Source: Girardinichthys multiradiatus (Eukaryota; Chordata; Actinopteri; Cyprinodontiformes; Goodeidae). From it: a stretch of 64,000 nt of DNA. A model generated the notes under the pieces. It worked only from the letters and a program-made list of their open reading frames with translations, was not told where the DNA came from and ran no database searches. Location of the stretch: the NCBI RefSeq assembly GCF_021462225.1, contig NC_061805.1, positions 50,730,360 through 50,794,359 of the forward strand, in the 5' to 3' direction. Shown here in pieces: positions 21,359 through 35,600 of this stretch. How positions within the stretch are numbered: the stretch's first letter is position 1; each line of letters begins with the position of its first letter. Both the position numbers and the translations under genes were made by a program.

Positions 21359-22036
21359 TGAAAAGGGTGGCTTGTCCTCTTCAGGTTGGAGGGGAGTTCC
21401 TGCCTCAAGTGGAGGAGTTCAAGTATCTTGGGGTCTTGTTCACAAGTGAGGGAAGAATGGAGCGGGAGATCGACAGACGGATCGGTGCAGCTGCCACAGT
21501 AATGGGGGCGCTGTGCCGGTCCGTTGTGGTGAAGAGAGAGCTGAGCCGAAAAGCAAAGCTCTCAATTTACCGGTCGGTCTACGTTCCTACCCTCACCTAT
21601 GGCCATGAACTTAGGGTCATGACCGAAAGAACGAGATCACGGATACAAGCGGCTGAAATGAGCTTCCTCCGTAGGGTGGCCGGGCACTTCCTTAGAGATA
21701 GGGTGAGGAGCCCAGCCTTCCGGGAGGGGCTCGGAGTAGAGCCGCTGCTCCTCCACATCGAGAGGAGCCAGTTGAGGTGGTTCGGACATCTATATCGGAT
21801 GCTTCCTGGACGCCTTCCTCGGGAGGTGTTCCAGGCACGTCCCACCGGGAGGAGGCCCAGGGCACGGCCCAGGACACGCTGGAGGGACTATGTCTCTCGG
21901 CTGGCCTGGGAACGCCTTGGGCTCCCCCTGGAGGTGCTGGAGGAGGTGTCTGGGGAGAGGGACGTCTGGGTGTCTCTGCTGAGTCTGCTGCCCCTGCGAC
22001 CCGGTCCCGGATGAAGCAGAAGATGACGAGTACAAG
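21359..22036 (+). mobile_element. 5'-truncated LINE fragment with 13-bp target duplications
   Basis: Same LINE family as the minus-strand copy at 10716-11359. Here the frame from 21358 to 22014 is open and reads VGGEFLPQVEEFKYLGVLFT through SEGRMEREIDRRIGAAATVM, LTYGHELRVMTERTRSRIQA, WFGHLYRMLPGRLPREVFQA and RPTGRRPRARPRTRWRDY to LLSLLPLRPGPG, the reverse transcriptase C-terminus. There is no start, no catalytic YxDD box and no endonuclease, so it is a dead-on-arrival 5'-truncated insertion. Exact 13-base duplications on both sides prove target-primed integration. The open frame without decay suggests a fairly recent event. Confidence 0.92.
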
Positions 22037-22049
22037 TAATCAGATTAGT
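22037..22049 (+). repeat. Right target-site duplication of LINE fragment
   Basis: TAATCAGATTAGT, identical to 21346-21358. Confidence 0.85.
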
Positions 22050-24783
22050 AATCTGTCAAGTTAACCTCAATATTATCTCAAGCAGGGACAGAGCAGCCCG
22101 GGACAGGGAGCTGCATTAACTGGAACAGAAGCTGTGCTGTGCTCTTAGCTGGAGGCTAACGGTTGTTATAAAGTAATTTTGTTCACTTGATAAAAGCTTG
22201 TAGCTGCTGTCATCTTAGCATGATGTTGTAATGAAGGCCTGTATGCATAGTTTCTGATGCCCAAAGAGAATTTCAAATGGTCTGATTGGTGGAGGTGTGT
22301 GCAGATTTTTTTCCACAGACCTTGCATCATTTGCAGTACGATTCCCTATAGCTGCTAGTCTTTGTGAGCCAGTGTGTTGTTAAGACTGCTGATATAAGTC
22401 TATAGGATGAAGTACAATAATCTCCTTCAGCCTCTTCCTCTTTGATTTGTAGTCATATAGAACCAACCTTAGGAGCACGCTGTAAAATTCATCACTGCTC
22501 AAGGTAACACACCTATGTTTGCTTACATTTGCATGCCTTCTTAAATATGATCCATTAAAACAATAAAGAACTCTCAAAACAGAAACAGCTCAGGAACTTT
22601 ACAGAACATTTATGTCATCTTAAATAATAACAAATACCAATCTGGGTCACTAAGAGACGGTTGCTCGGTCAGCTCAGTCTTTCTGGGTTTGTGGCTCATC
22701 CACCCTCTCATGTGTCGACGGCGTTAACACCCTCTTTATCAATAAAAATTAACCTTCAGTCAGTTTAACAACTTTGTTTATTGCAAGAAGAGCAAACCAA
22801 GACAATAAAAAGTTAAGAGAAAAACTTTCCTGGAAATACAGAAACCTATGTTCTCACATCCCAATATATTAACATAAATCAGCTAAAAAGACTGAAACCC
22901 ACTGAAGATCTCACAGTGTGGGTGGTAAACTAAAGGGAACACAGCTGGAAAACAAACGGCTTGACCTTCTGCAGAAAGGAAAGAGCAACACAATCCAACA
23001 CCTTCCAACATTTAAAATAATCTGAAATCTTTTCCATAAATTCTGATGGATTACCAGTTAAAAATCAAAATAATCACACTTCATTTGCATTCACATACGA
23101 TAATATGGATCCCAAATACCCCACACAAGACACAGAACATGACGCACAGGCTCACTGTAGCAAAGGACTCTGGGAGATTGAGTTCAGTGATTTCCTTCTT
23201 TTGATTTCCTTTCCAAACAACATAATCTGGCACAACAGAGCAACATCCATAAACCACATTAATCCCAATACTCTCCCAGTGCTAGGAATGTTAAAACCAC
23301 CAATGTATAACCTTATTTCCTTTTGACCAGAAGTGCATGATTCAGTACTGATGACAAAACAAGCCTGAAACACCAACAAATCTTCACAAAAACAACTCGT
23401 TTACTCTTTTCCTCTTTAGGTTTTGCTCAGAAGGAAGATTTAAAACACAGAACATTTGTAATAAAATAAACTTTACAGAAAAGGACAACATGAACTGGAC
23501 AATAAATAACTGAAAACTACTCATACCCTGTTTTTATGGCACAGTGGAGGAATGACTTGTTGACCGGTTTGGATGACATCTCTGGATCTCAATCTAAATC
23601 CTGCAGTTAGGCTACTAGACAAACATCTGAGGTGAAAAAATAACAACCGTGGAAAAAATTAAATATTAGGGAGTTTAAAGGAACAGTGGTTAACACTTAC
23701 TGCCATCTAGTGGTCGAGTTGCACATAGCAATCCGCTAAAATATCTATTCATAATTTAGTAACATTTTAAATAACAATTACTTGCTCTGGAGAAACAAAC
23801 AACTTTTCAGCATCTTTCCAACTTCTCTACCTAATTTCTAAAACATCCACATCAGTGTTTGTTCTTGCTGCAAGGATTGTCCAATCCTGAATTTACTTTG
23901 TCTCTTTAAATGTTAATAATTGAATGAACTTAATTTGCATGCTCTTGGCTGTTTTTCCAGCTGTTTAGTTAATTATGTTATGCCATTAACCTTTGGCCAC
24001 GTCTGAGGGAAATTCAGGTTAAAATGATTCCGATTTATATATATTTGTTCTGTTAATTATTGATAATGACATTAATTCCTGCTACATTACAGCTACCTGC
24101 TGAACCTGCATGATTACTGACATCTTGCTTTCCGGGAGTCTTTTCCAAACATTTTGCTAATTTAAGGGCACAATAGTCCAAATTTTTATGTGTTTGACTA
24201 GATGGAGGAAACTGGCATCTCCAGCCTGGGAACTTATTCAAGATTTCGTCCCTGCTCTGCTGGCCAGAGAGGGGATTAATTATGGGTAAAGATATGGATT
24301 ACAAATGTAAGATAACTGTTGTTCAGGCAGGGCCTAAGGCAATAAAACTCCAGCATTGTTATTATAGTTATTATAGTCATATTGTTTCATGTGTATCAGG
24401 ACAGAATGAGATGGACTACTACAAAACAGGACAGAACCAGGTTCATCAGTAAGAAACACCAAAACTTGACTACTCCCGAAGTTTCTCCGCAACCTGTAGG
24501 TGGAGCTGGCACCACTTTATTGCGTCCTTCTTCTCTGTTTGCTTTTTGAGTGTTAAATTTCTTCTTCATGCCTTTGCAGCAGAAATGTGTTTATTCTAGC
24601 AATGCTGAAACACAAAAAGATATAACTATTTTTTTTTAGAAATTAAACTACAGTTTTAGTTAAAAATAGGAACTTTAATATAGATATTTTACCGTTTTAA
24701 CTTTAAAGTTCACAGACAGGTTAAACTCTACCTTTGGATTTCCTTTTTGCGTTAGACATTCTGTTTAATCCGCAAAGTACAAG
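22050..24783. other. Intergenic stretch with no recognised gene
   Basis: About 2.7 kb of AT-rich DNA with only short open frames. I see no recognisable coding motifs, RNA gene or mobile element. Confidence 0.6.
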
Positions 24784-25980
24784 AACATCAAAAACAATTT
24801 GAATATCGTGATAAAGTTCAATAGTTTATGTCCCTCATTTCAGAAAGCAAATCTCGTATTATTTAGATTCATCACAGAGTAAAATATTTCAAGCCTTTTC
24901 TTGTCATTTTTATGACTCTGGTTTACAGAGAATGAAAACTAAAAATTCAGTGTCTCAGAAAATTAGAATATTACATCAGATCAAAAGACACTGAAATTTT
25001 AAACAGAAATGTCAGGCGTCTGAGAAGAATGTTCATTTCTATGGACTTAATACTTGGTTGGGGCTCCTTTTGCATGAATCTCTGCATCATTGCGGCGTGG
25101 CATGGAGGAGATCAACCTGCGGTTCTGCTGAGGTGTTCTGGAAGTCGAGGCTGGTTTGACAGGGGCCTTCAGGTCATCTGCCTTGTTGGGTCTGGTGTGT
25201 CTCATCTTCCTCTTAACAATACTCCATAGGTTCTCTGTGGGGTTCAGGTCAGGCCAGTTTTCTGGGCAGTCAAGCACATTAACACCATGGTTACTAACCC
25301 AGCTTTTGGTACCTTTGGCAGTGTGGGTCGGTACCAAGCCCTGCTGGAAAATGAAATCAGCATCTCCATAAAGCTTGTCAGCAGAAGGAAGCAGGAAGTT
25401 CTCTAAAATGTAGCCCGTATGTAGGATTCGTCCGTGTGTGGTGGGTCATAATGACCAGACTCGGTCTACTCCTTGTGAAGCTCTTCTAAATTCTTGAAGG
25501 GATTTTACTTGACAATCCTGTCAAGGCTGGTGCACCTGTTCCTGGCGCACCATTTCATCCTTTTTACTTTTTTCTTCCACTCAATTTTCTATAAATATGG
25601 TTGAACACAGCACTTAATGAACAACAAGCTTCTTCAGCAATGACCGTTTGAGGCTTACCCTACTTGTGGAGGATGGCAATAACTGTCTTCTGGACATCTG
25701 TCCAGTCTTCCCCATGATGGTGTCTCCTACTGACCCAGAGGGAGACCATCTAGAGGCTCAGGGGTTTCCAGGGGTTTTAATTAGCTGATTAGGGTGTGAC
25801 ACCACAAGATCCAATATTTAGCTTTTACGCAAAATTTAAAATTTCCGACACAGAATTTTGGGTTTTCATTATCTGTAAGCCATAATCATCAAAATTACAA
25901 CAAATAAAGGCTTGAAGTATTTCATTCTATGTGTGATAATTCTATATTAAATATGAGTTTAATTTTCTAAAAGGAAGGGC
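24784..25980 (-). mobile_element. Degraded Tc1-like element
   Basis: The left end has ATCGTGATAAAGTTCAATAG and the right end has AAATATGAGTTTAATTTTCT, both typical of a fish Tc1 family. The minus strand at 25047-25337 still encodes the end of a transposase: TKSWVSNHGVNVLDCPENWP, DLNPTENLWSIVKRKMRHT and the terminal KGAPTKY. The section between about 25405 and 25440 jumps past several hundred bases of the family sequence, and the N-terminal part at 25440-25720 is full of stops. It is inactive. It lies just downstream of the ddr2 3' end. Confidence 0.8.
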
Positions 25981-26058
25981 AACATTTTTTAATACTTTTT
26001 CATGATTGTAATTATTTGAGCTGTATTGTATCTGAGCATAATAAAAGTAGGTGTTATA

Positions 26059-26064
26059 TTTATT
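26059..26064 (-). promoter_or_regulatory. Candidate ddr2 polyadenylation signal
   Basis: AATAAA on the minus strand, about 570 bases after the ddr2 stop codon and before the neighbouring Tc1 remnant. If used, the 3' UTR would cover roughly 26040-26633. Other signals further downstream are possible. Confidence 0.35.
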
Positions 26065-26633
26065 TAGACACTTTAATTCTCTTTGGTAGCAGAAGTTGCA
26101 CAGATTTGGTTTGTTACAAGATTACGGCACGAAGACGGGAACCTAAACTTTAACAGGACTCTCTTCTGTGTAAACAACCAAACAAATGTCAAAACATGTT
26201 ACAACAAAACCTTAAAAACAAAAAAGTCTACGCTACACTTAGACTTTAGCTCCAGTGTGGGTTATTATCTAAGAACATGAATAACTGAGACACAGACAGT
26301 GCTTTACAACAACAAATACAACCACACAGACAGAAAAACTATCAGGACTGAAAGTCTGTCCAGTTTCTGGCCTCCAAGGAAGCCAAAGACGGGAAGAAAA
26401 TTAGGTTGCAGGCAACATCTGGTGCAAAACAAACCAGACAAAACGTTCTGGGCCTTGAAGAGACTGAAGCTCTGAATGAAGCTCTGATAAAGGCTTCTTG
26501 TCCCTCCACCTCGTCTCTCAGATCAGACCTCAGATGGCCGGGATTCTCCACCAGTTCCCGCAGTGTATTTCTGGCCCATCATATTCATGTTTGTCACCTT
26601 ACAGGAGTCCCAGCAGCCCTGGAACCAGAGCGC

Positions 26634-29600
26634 TCACTGGTTAACGTGGGGCCTCAGGGCTTGGTAAAGTCCCTCAAAGGTGGGTCGGTCCGTGATGTTG
26701 CGGCTCCAGCAGCGCATCATCAACTCAAAGAGAGATGGCGGGCATAGAGGAGGAGCATACAGGAAGATCTGAGGGGGAGAGAGATCAGGTGAACAGGGTT
26801 CAGTCAGGGTGGCGACAAAAGGTAAAATTATTCAGAAATAGGCTAAATAAATCTGAAAGAGATTTATGATGAGATCAGTCAGGGTTTGGTTCAGTTGGAC
26901 CCTTATTTGAAGAAATCAACAGGCAAAAAAAGACTAATCACAGTAAAAGTTCAGGATTACAAACCAGTTTTAGGATGTAAAAGAAACAACAGCTCCCCCT
27001 TATGGTCAAACTGCGCGACACAGATCAGCGCTCCAAACCTGGAGCTTCTCTGAACTGTCTTCATTAGTGTGGCGCCGTCCTGAACGGATCTGTCTCACCT
27101 GTCGGCCCTGGTTCCGGAAGAACTCGCCGGAGTTCTCGATGACCTGTTCGTCTGACAGCAGACTGTAGGGCTGCTCCTTGCACAGAGTGAAGATCTCCCA
27201 CAGAGTCACTCCGAAGGCCCACACATCGCTCGCAGTGGTGAACTTACCCTGGAGGAGCACCAGAACCTTCAGAACTTTAAATCTGCATATTTCAACTTTC
27301 AGGTGGACAAAACATTTTGCCAAATGTAATGATGTTTGTGCACCTGAATGCTGCACAAAGTTGAAGTTTCATAAAGAGACATCATTTTATCAGCAGGTAA
27401 TTATTATTGTATAAAAATGTAATAATAAAAAGCTTTAGATCAGATCAAATTTGTCCTGGTTGTGGCTAATTTCAAGATCCGGACAAGATGGATGAAAGTG
27501 GATGAAATTGGCAGTTTTGGTTAGAACTGCGGATGTTTTAAATGGCAATAAATATTTTTTTATCTACTAAGACAGTTTAACAATCGGTATCAGAAGTGGG
27601 TAACGGTCAACAGCAGTTAGGAACTATCAGCAGATACAATATTTTGCATCTCTGGGTAATCTACAAGGTTGAGCCTAAACAGTGCACACCTTCCAGGGAA
27701 CATTAATAATCACAGAATAAAGTGAAGTATAATGTAGGGACTGAGAATAAGACGCTTCTGAATGAAGAAAAATAGCAGTGCTTTTATTTTGAAGGGCCCA
27801 AAGTGTCGTTTTAATGACACTATTTGTCAGAGAATAAACCATCAGACAACAACCATGTGAGACTCAGTGAAGGTCCTCTTACCAGCAGGATGCTCTCCCA
27901 GGCCATCCATCGGATCGGCAGCACAGCCCGGCCCTGGATCCGGTAGTAGTCGCTGCTGTACAGGTTTCTGCTCATCCCAAAGTCTGCAATCTTGATGGTG
28001 AGACGGCGGTCCAGCAGGCAGTTCCTGGTGGCCAGGTCACGGTGCACGAAGTTCAGAGACGCCAAGTACTTCATCCCAGAGGAGATCTGCACCGCCATGT
28101 GGAGGAGGTCCGACAGACTGGAGGGAGGAGGGAGAGTCAGCGGTGAAGAAGAGGAAGGACAGCGAGTTTAAAACCACAGCCTGAGGAGGAATAGCAACCT
28201 GACGGAGGGGATGTTGTTGGCGTGCGTCAGCGTGCTCTCGATCTCCCGCTGAGACAGGAACATGTTCAGGTCTCCGTTCTCCATGTACTCGGTCACCATG
28301 CACAGCGGGTCGGACGACACGCACACACACAGCAACCGGATGATGTTGGGGTCGTCCAGACGGGACATAATCTTAATTTCTTTCAGGAAGTCGTTCCTGA
28401 TGGACGGACAGATGAGGAAAACAGAGACAAGTTCGGTGAATGAATGCTTCATGTTGAGACAGAAGCTGAATATCTCATACAGACACTGCCTAGAAAGACT
28501 GAACCCAGGAGGCAACGGTACTGTTTGTTGTGGCATGGAGGTGATCAGCCTGTGGTTCTACTGAGGTGTTCAGGAAGCCCAGGTTGCTTTGATAGCAGAC
28601 TCCACATTATCTGCATTGTTGGTTCTGGTGTCTTTCATCTTCCTCTTGACAGAACCCCAGATTCTCAATGGGGTTCTGGTTGGGCCAGTTTGCTGGTCAA
28701 TCAAGAACAGTAACACTACGGTCATTGACGGTACCAAGTTCGTCAAGGAAGCTTGAAGTGCTCTAAAAGTCTTGGTAGATGGCTGGGCTGTCTGTGGACT
28801 TCAGAAAACCCAGTGGACCAGAACCAGTAGGTGACATGGCACCTCAAATCATCACTGATTGGAAAATCTTATTGGACTTCAAGGAACGCGGATCCTGTGC
28901 CTTTCTACTCTTCCTCCAGACTCTGGGACATGATTTCTTGTGCATTTTTTCTAACACATTTTAACGCATTTTTTCCTTCCACTAAACTTTCTGTTAATAT
29001 ACTTAGATAGCACACTCAGCCAGCGTCTTTAGCAATAAAAATTGGACACTTACCTGCCTAGTAGAGCCTGCGAATAACTGTCTACTGAACCACCACCATG
29101 GCCATAACACAACATTTCTGTATAAAAAGTCTTTTTTTGGGCTCAATTTAATATTAAAAGTTAGCCAATCAACACACACAAATGCGTGAAATAAATCAGA
29201 TTGTCAGTCATTTTCAGTCAGTCATTTTCTACCGCTTATTCCATAGTGGGTCGCGGGGGAGCTGGTGCCTATCTCCAGCAGTCTATGGGCAAGAGGCAGG
29301 GTACAACCTGGACAGGTCACCAGTCCATCACAGGACAATGTGTGTAATGGAATTATTAATATATGAGTTTCATGTTTTTGAATGGAATCACTTGAATAAA
29401 TTGACTTTCTGAGCAGGTTTAATTTATTGAGCTGTTTCTGTGTATCTGATCTGAAAGTGTAACATGGTGCACGTTAAGTTCCACTTGAACATGCATGCTG
29501 TGGATGCAGTCCTGTTACACCCAGACTAAAAACTAAAACCTGTTAAAATAGGAGCAGAAGTGAAACGGTACTGGAATAAAACTGAGTTTAACATGTGAGG

Positions 29601-32600
29601 CTGATACATCCCTCCCTCTGCATACCTGGCCTGACTCGTGGCGTCGGCCCTCAGCTGTTTGACCGCCACCAGCACTGAGCGTCCGTCTCTGTTAGGAAGG
29701 GGAGAGCCTTCCCCGAGGAATTCTGGGAGTCTCTCCGCCTCACACAGATGGACCTGCACCGAGGAGGACGAGATAAGTTGTCTGAGGTGATCTTTCCAGT
29801 ACAGTAATTTCCAGAAAGGCTGAAAACATCCACCTCTCCAAACTGCCCCTCCCCCAGCTTCTCCCTGAAGATGAGCTGATGGCGTGGGAACTCAGCAGCA
29901 GAGATGTCCTTCCTGGTGAGGGAGTCCACAGTCAGGGCTGGGACGGCGTACATGTTGCTGCCGGTGACGCCTTGCAGCCGAACGATGTCCGTCTCTGCGT
30001 AGTGCGGCGCGTTGTTGTTGAACGACTGGTGCGGCGTGCACTGGGTGATGTCTGGCTCAGCGTAGCCTCCTCCACAGGCTGTCAGAGACACAGGTGTTCA
30101 TTTAATTCACCTTCATTATTACTCAATAAAAACAACGATACAAAGAAGGCACCTGGGAGATGACAAATTAAGCAGTTTCGCTTATCTGTTAGTTACAATA
30201 TTATCTTAGTAATAAGATTGTAACAAGTTTGTAATAATTCAGTATTAAAAATCTAGCAATTAGTAAAGTAATAATTTGTTAGATACAGATTATTCAGAAA
30301 TATTAGAATAAACATGCAACATGATGATTATTGGCAAATATATAATCAAATAAAGAAATAATGTGACTATAGGGAAAAAAATGCAGTAGTGCTACTAATG
30401 AAAGTGTCTGACTACATGATGTCAAGTAATTACTAAATTAAAAACCAGTATTCAAACCACAGGTAGAGAGATAATATTACTATAATATATTAATAATGAT
30501 ACATAACCATTATGCTCAAATAAAATAATGAGGTACTGCAGCATGTTTACCAATATACTAACCAACAAATTGCTGTTTGATGATCTTTAATAATAATTAA
30601 CAGGTGGAATCACATAATTACCAAACTAATAACCAGCAATTGCATCTTGGAAATGAAACTTTCTCTAACAAAGATTCCCTCAATTAATAATAATTATTAT
30701 TATTATTCATTTAAGCTCTGCATTATTTTTAATAGGGCAGTAATTAGATTATAGCAAAGATGTAATAATAATTATCAGGCAATAATTTCATAACAAACTT
30801 AATAATAAGGTAGCATTATATATTTACAGAGGTAATAAATATCTGAAATAAAATAGCAAAGGTTGAGTTGAAATTTAAATGCAATAATGGGTCATAAAAA
30901 ATGATTACAAATATAATACACATGTAATTACAGCTTGATGGTAAGACAATATTTATAGCATAATATTTTGATAACAAAGATTTAATAATAATATGTAAAA
31001 AACAAAAAAACAAAACAAAAAATCCAGTACTAGAAGTTTTATAATAGCATGGTGACCGTGGGGAGAGGGTACAGAAATAATAAATATTAATGTAAAAACC
31101 AGATAGTCTCCTTTCAGTTAAGAGTGAGGTAGCAGCATTAGAATAATCTTACATAACTAAGGTATTACCATGTAATTATTATTATCCAATAATTACACTA
31201 TGGTAACAAAACAGTTTAAAAAAATGGTTAATGTAATTGTATATAATTATAGCTTTTTACTAAAGTAGTTATAGCTTAGTTATGTTTTAATTACATAGAT
31301 ACAATGACTTCATAATATTAGTTAATTAATATTGTAATAACCTGTAATTACTGGTTACAGGAACAAAGATTAGGTAATGCCGCATAACTACAATGTAATT
31401 ACAGCCAGTTACTAAAAGGAAAAACCTGCCTTTAGTTTTAATAACATCGATATAATCATCAAATAATTAACAAAGTAGTAATTATAATAAACTGGAGTAA
31501 CAAACGGTAATAACAAAATGAGGTCATGTATTTATAGTTCCTTACTTAAACAGAAACAGCTTAGCTACGTTTTAATGATAATGGTAAAATAACGTTATTT
31601 ATACTAATTACCAAATAATTACCAGCAATTACAGCCCAGTAATAATACAATAGCACTAAAACATATTTATCAAAGTTTGCTGTGATTAGATACAACAATA
31701 TAATTATCAAATTAGTTAACGTGTAATAACAGTTAGGTAATAATAGGATAATACTAGGTTGAAGTTTGCCCTTTATTAATATTGTAATAATGAATTTTCA
31801 TCTAATTAGCAAAAAAATTAATAGATAAGACAGTAGCAGGCAGATAGATAGAAGAAGATTGTACAGAAAAGTAACGTGAGGAAGTAATAAACAGGCGATA
31901 ACAGGTAACGACAGGTAATTAGTATATCAGGGTGATGGATGAAACAGAATACGCAAAACTACTTTTTACATTTACTGTACTTTCGTAATATTTGTTTTTG
32001 ATATTTTAACTTTTCACCTGATATTCTTTAAAACGTCTCAAGTCACGCCTTTCATCTCTTACCACGAAGCCATCCTGGCGTCTGGTGACAGGAAGTCAGC
32101 AGGAGGAGGTCATAGAGAGGGTTACCGAGGAAGAGTGCTGGAGGAAGAGGAGACATGGAAAGAGACCGAGAACGCTGGGAGGAGAAGAAGAGAAACACTG
32201 GAGCATGCAAGAAGATGCGGAGAAGAAGAGAAGACAGAACCGACAGAGTTTGATGATGAATTTAACTGCAGTGAGAAAGTGGAGATGACCCTGGGTGAGG
32301 TGCCTTTACTGGCCACCACGGGGCAAAGTCGAGCAATATGTGACCTATTTTTAAAACCTGCAGACAGCTAATAAAATAAAAACCTCAAAAATTGAGGTTT
32401 AGAACTAATTAAAAAATAAACCAATAGAGAATAAAAGTGAATAAAGGGAAAACATAAAAAAATCATCTTTTAAATGTGTTTTAAAAGAGAACAAAGGAAT
32501 AAAATCTGTCCTCTCTGGTCTACCTCTGGTATCTCTGATATATTAAAAAGACTTTACCCAGAGCTTTATTGGTATGAGCATTGCTTTAAAGCTCTAATTT

Positions 32601-35600
32601 AAATTCACCTTAAAGCCTGTAGATATGAAGATAAAGATGAGGATAGTCCTGGATGTGAATTATTCTCTGAATAATTCAGGATCAAACAAGCTTTTTCATG
32701 TACGATGATGTCTACAGTTATATTTATAAACGCTTTGTTATTTTTCCCCAAAAAATCGGTTCCTTTGGCTTGCATCATTAGCCCAGAACCAAAAGCTCAG
32801 GTTCTATTACAGATGGTACTGGATGTGGACAGCAACTATTTAAATTAGTCTAATTATAGGCTCATAATGAACCCAAAGAGCATCAAATTGAGTGAGCACA
32901 GAAAAATCTCATCTACATCCTGCTGGGATCCAGTTTAAAGTAGATAGAAGGGTTCTGGGTCTGCTGGGGGAGTTCTGGGCTGGTACATGTCACCGGGGCA
33001 GCTGTATGAGTCGAGCTTTGAGGAGATAAAAGTGAGTTAAACATCTGAGCGGGTTTACCTGAAGCCTCGGCGCTCTGCGACAGCTCCGGCAGCTTGTTTC
33101 TCAGCATGGCCGGGTTCTGGTACTGTGGGTCCAGCAGGAACACTCTCTCATAGTAGGGATCAGTGTTGGTGGGGCCTGAGGACAAAAAATACAAGATGAG
33201 CAAATGGGCACATGTTCTGTAGCTGAATGTCCAGAACGTCAGGACCGGGTTCATATCTGTTGTTCAGATTAGAGACAACTTGAGGTTCCAGACCCAAATC
33301 CTGCTGTTATTCACCTGTCTGGAAAATCGGAGTGTTTTCCATGAAACGACCTCTTTAGGTGTTTAATGGAGCTTTAAAACCAAGTAAGTTTGCAGTTTTT
33401 AATGAATTAGAAACTTCTGCATGGATTAAAAGCTACATGTGGGTTTTATTTTATGATCTTCAATATTCAGACACATGAGGAACAAAATACTATGTTTTAC
33501 ATTATTTAAGATACAAATTTTAATAATATTACTTGATTAGTGAACGTAGTACCAAAAAAAACATTAATCCTTTGTAAAAATGTAAACTAAATAAATTGCA
33601 AATATTTTAAATAGTTGAAACTTTCAAATGAGTTTAAAAATTTAGGATAGAAGGCACTAAATGTTTGAAAACTATCTACATATTCCAGTTTTTTTGGTTA
33701 AAAAACTATAAAAACGATCTTTAAACTGCCCATAGATGTCTGTTAATTAGACGTGTATTTGGTCTGAAAGTGAACATTTATTAGACGTCTGAATCAGGCT
33801 CGGAGGTTTATTAGTGGTCTAGATGTTGACATGTTTTAGCCGAGACTGAATAGCAGTAAAATCAGGTGAACTGGGCAGAACCAAGCTCAGGAGCTCTCAG
33901 TTATGACACGCCATCTTTGATAAATGAACTTCCCAGATGCACAGATGTCATCATGCAAACAATGTCTGCAAACGTCTGTCTGTTGCAGCCACGGTGTTCT
34001 AGTCAGCAAATTTAAAAGGCTAAAACTGTTTTTTATTTTAAAATTGTGTGACTTGGGTCAAACATTTTGGGTTTCATTCCAAGCTTCTCGCAGTACTTTT
34101 CTGGACATCTGGCCCATTCTTACTGAAAGAACCAGTCAGGTTTGTAGGTCACTTTGCTCACACAGACCTTTTCAGCTCTGACCACAAATCTTCTCTGGGA
34201 CTGACATCAAGATGTTTTGGACTGATGGCCTCTCCAAAACACGGACCTCCTTAAGCCACTTAGACACTAATTTGTTGGTTTGCTGGAGTCATTGTCCAAC
34301 TTCCTGGCTGAGGTCTTGAGACGTTGCTTTAATATTTCCACTGAATGTTCTTTCATCATGATGCCATCTGTTCTGTAAAGAGCACCAGTCCACCTGCAGC
34401 CAAAATGTAAAGGTCTGAGTGCATCTACAAAAACGCTGATTCTGCTTGTTATGATGCTTTTGGAGTCATGGCTTCTTCCTCTCTGAGTGACCATGATGGT
34501 AGAAAACTCGTTTCACCATGAATGGTAACACTCTCCTACGCACATTTCTCACCAAAGTCACAGAACCCTCTCCTTCCTGATCAGTATGATGGTTGAACAT
34601 CCCCATGGTTTCATATTTGCATGTAATTATTTCAACACATGAACCTTCAGGCATCTGGAAATTGGATCCAAGGTTGAACCCGACTGATGGAGGTCCAAAA
34701 TTCGATGGTTTATTTGGAGGATTTCATTGGATTTTCCCGTGATGTCACAAAACAAAGCAGTGTGCTGGATGTGTTCCTTTGTCCACAGGTAGATACAAAT
34801 ATCTGATTATATGTATGCTGTCTAACTATATATTGATCTGTGCTGTAAATATTGGTAATTCTCACTGGAGTTTATGTTTGGGCATTCTTGCATTTCTGTC
34901 TGATGTATTGACTTTGTTCCTCACCAACGTTTTATTGTTTGTGTGGAGAAAATAAAACAACTTTTCAAGATAGTTCAGTCTAAACTTAGAAGAAATCTAC
35001 TCAGGGCTAAACATTCCCTCATGTCAGAGTGAGGTCAACCGTTAGCCTCAACGATGCATCCAGATACACGTTCAGAGGAAATGTAGCTCCAGATCAGCCT
35101 TCCCACACAAACACCCATCTGAGGGCTAGTTTAGAGCGCACGTTTTACCAACATACATGTTTTTCTGCAGAGGGAGGAAGTTTTGGAGGAATTGTTTCAG
35201 AGATAAAAGAGCAGAAGAACGGCCAGCATGCATACACTAAATCTGGGAACAAACCACTTCTCCACCCTGCAGCCCTTCTGGACACAGACCCAAAACATGA
35301 CTTCCTGAATAAACAGATGCACAAAGCCTGAGTAGAGAGTCCAGGTTTGCACATAAAAATGCATGCATCTATCAGCTCTCTGGATCTGCATCCAAACATT
35401 AGAGTTGTTATTTATGCTGGAACAGTTGAGGCAACAGCTGGAGAAGCATTTGTCCTGACAGACCGTGGCCCCGTCACAGAGTTGACTTCTCTGTCGTTGG
35501 CCTCCTCCTGAAAAATGTTTCCCCCGTTTGAGCTCTAGATGTTTCCGCTGATGACCTTAAAATAAATTATGGCTCATCTTATCTCTACAACAGTCACAAT

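Noticed and set aside
32135..32371. Glu/Arg-rich plus-strand frame within a ddr2 intron
   Set aside because: Explained by the purine-rich low-complexity sequence; no splice signals or homology.
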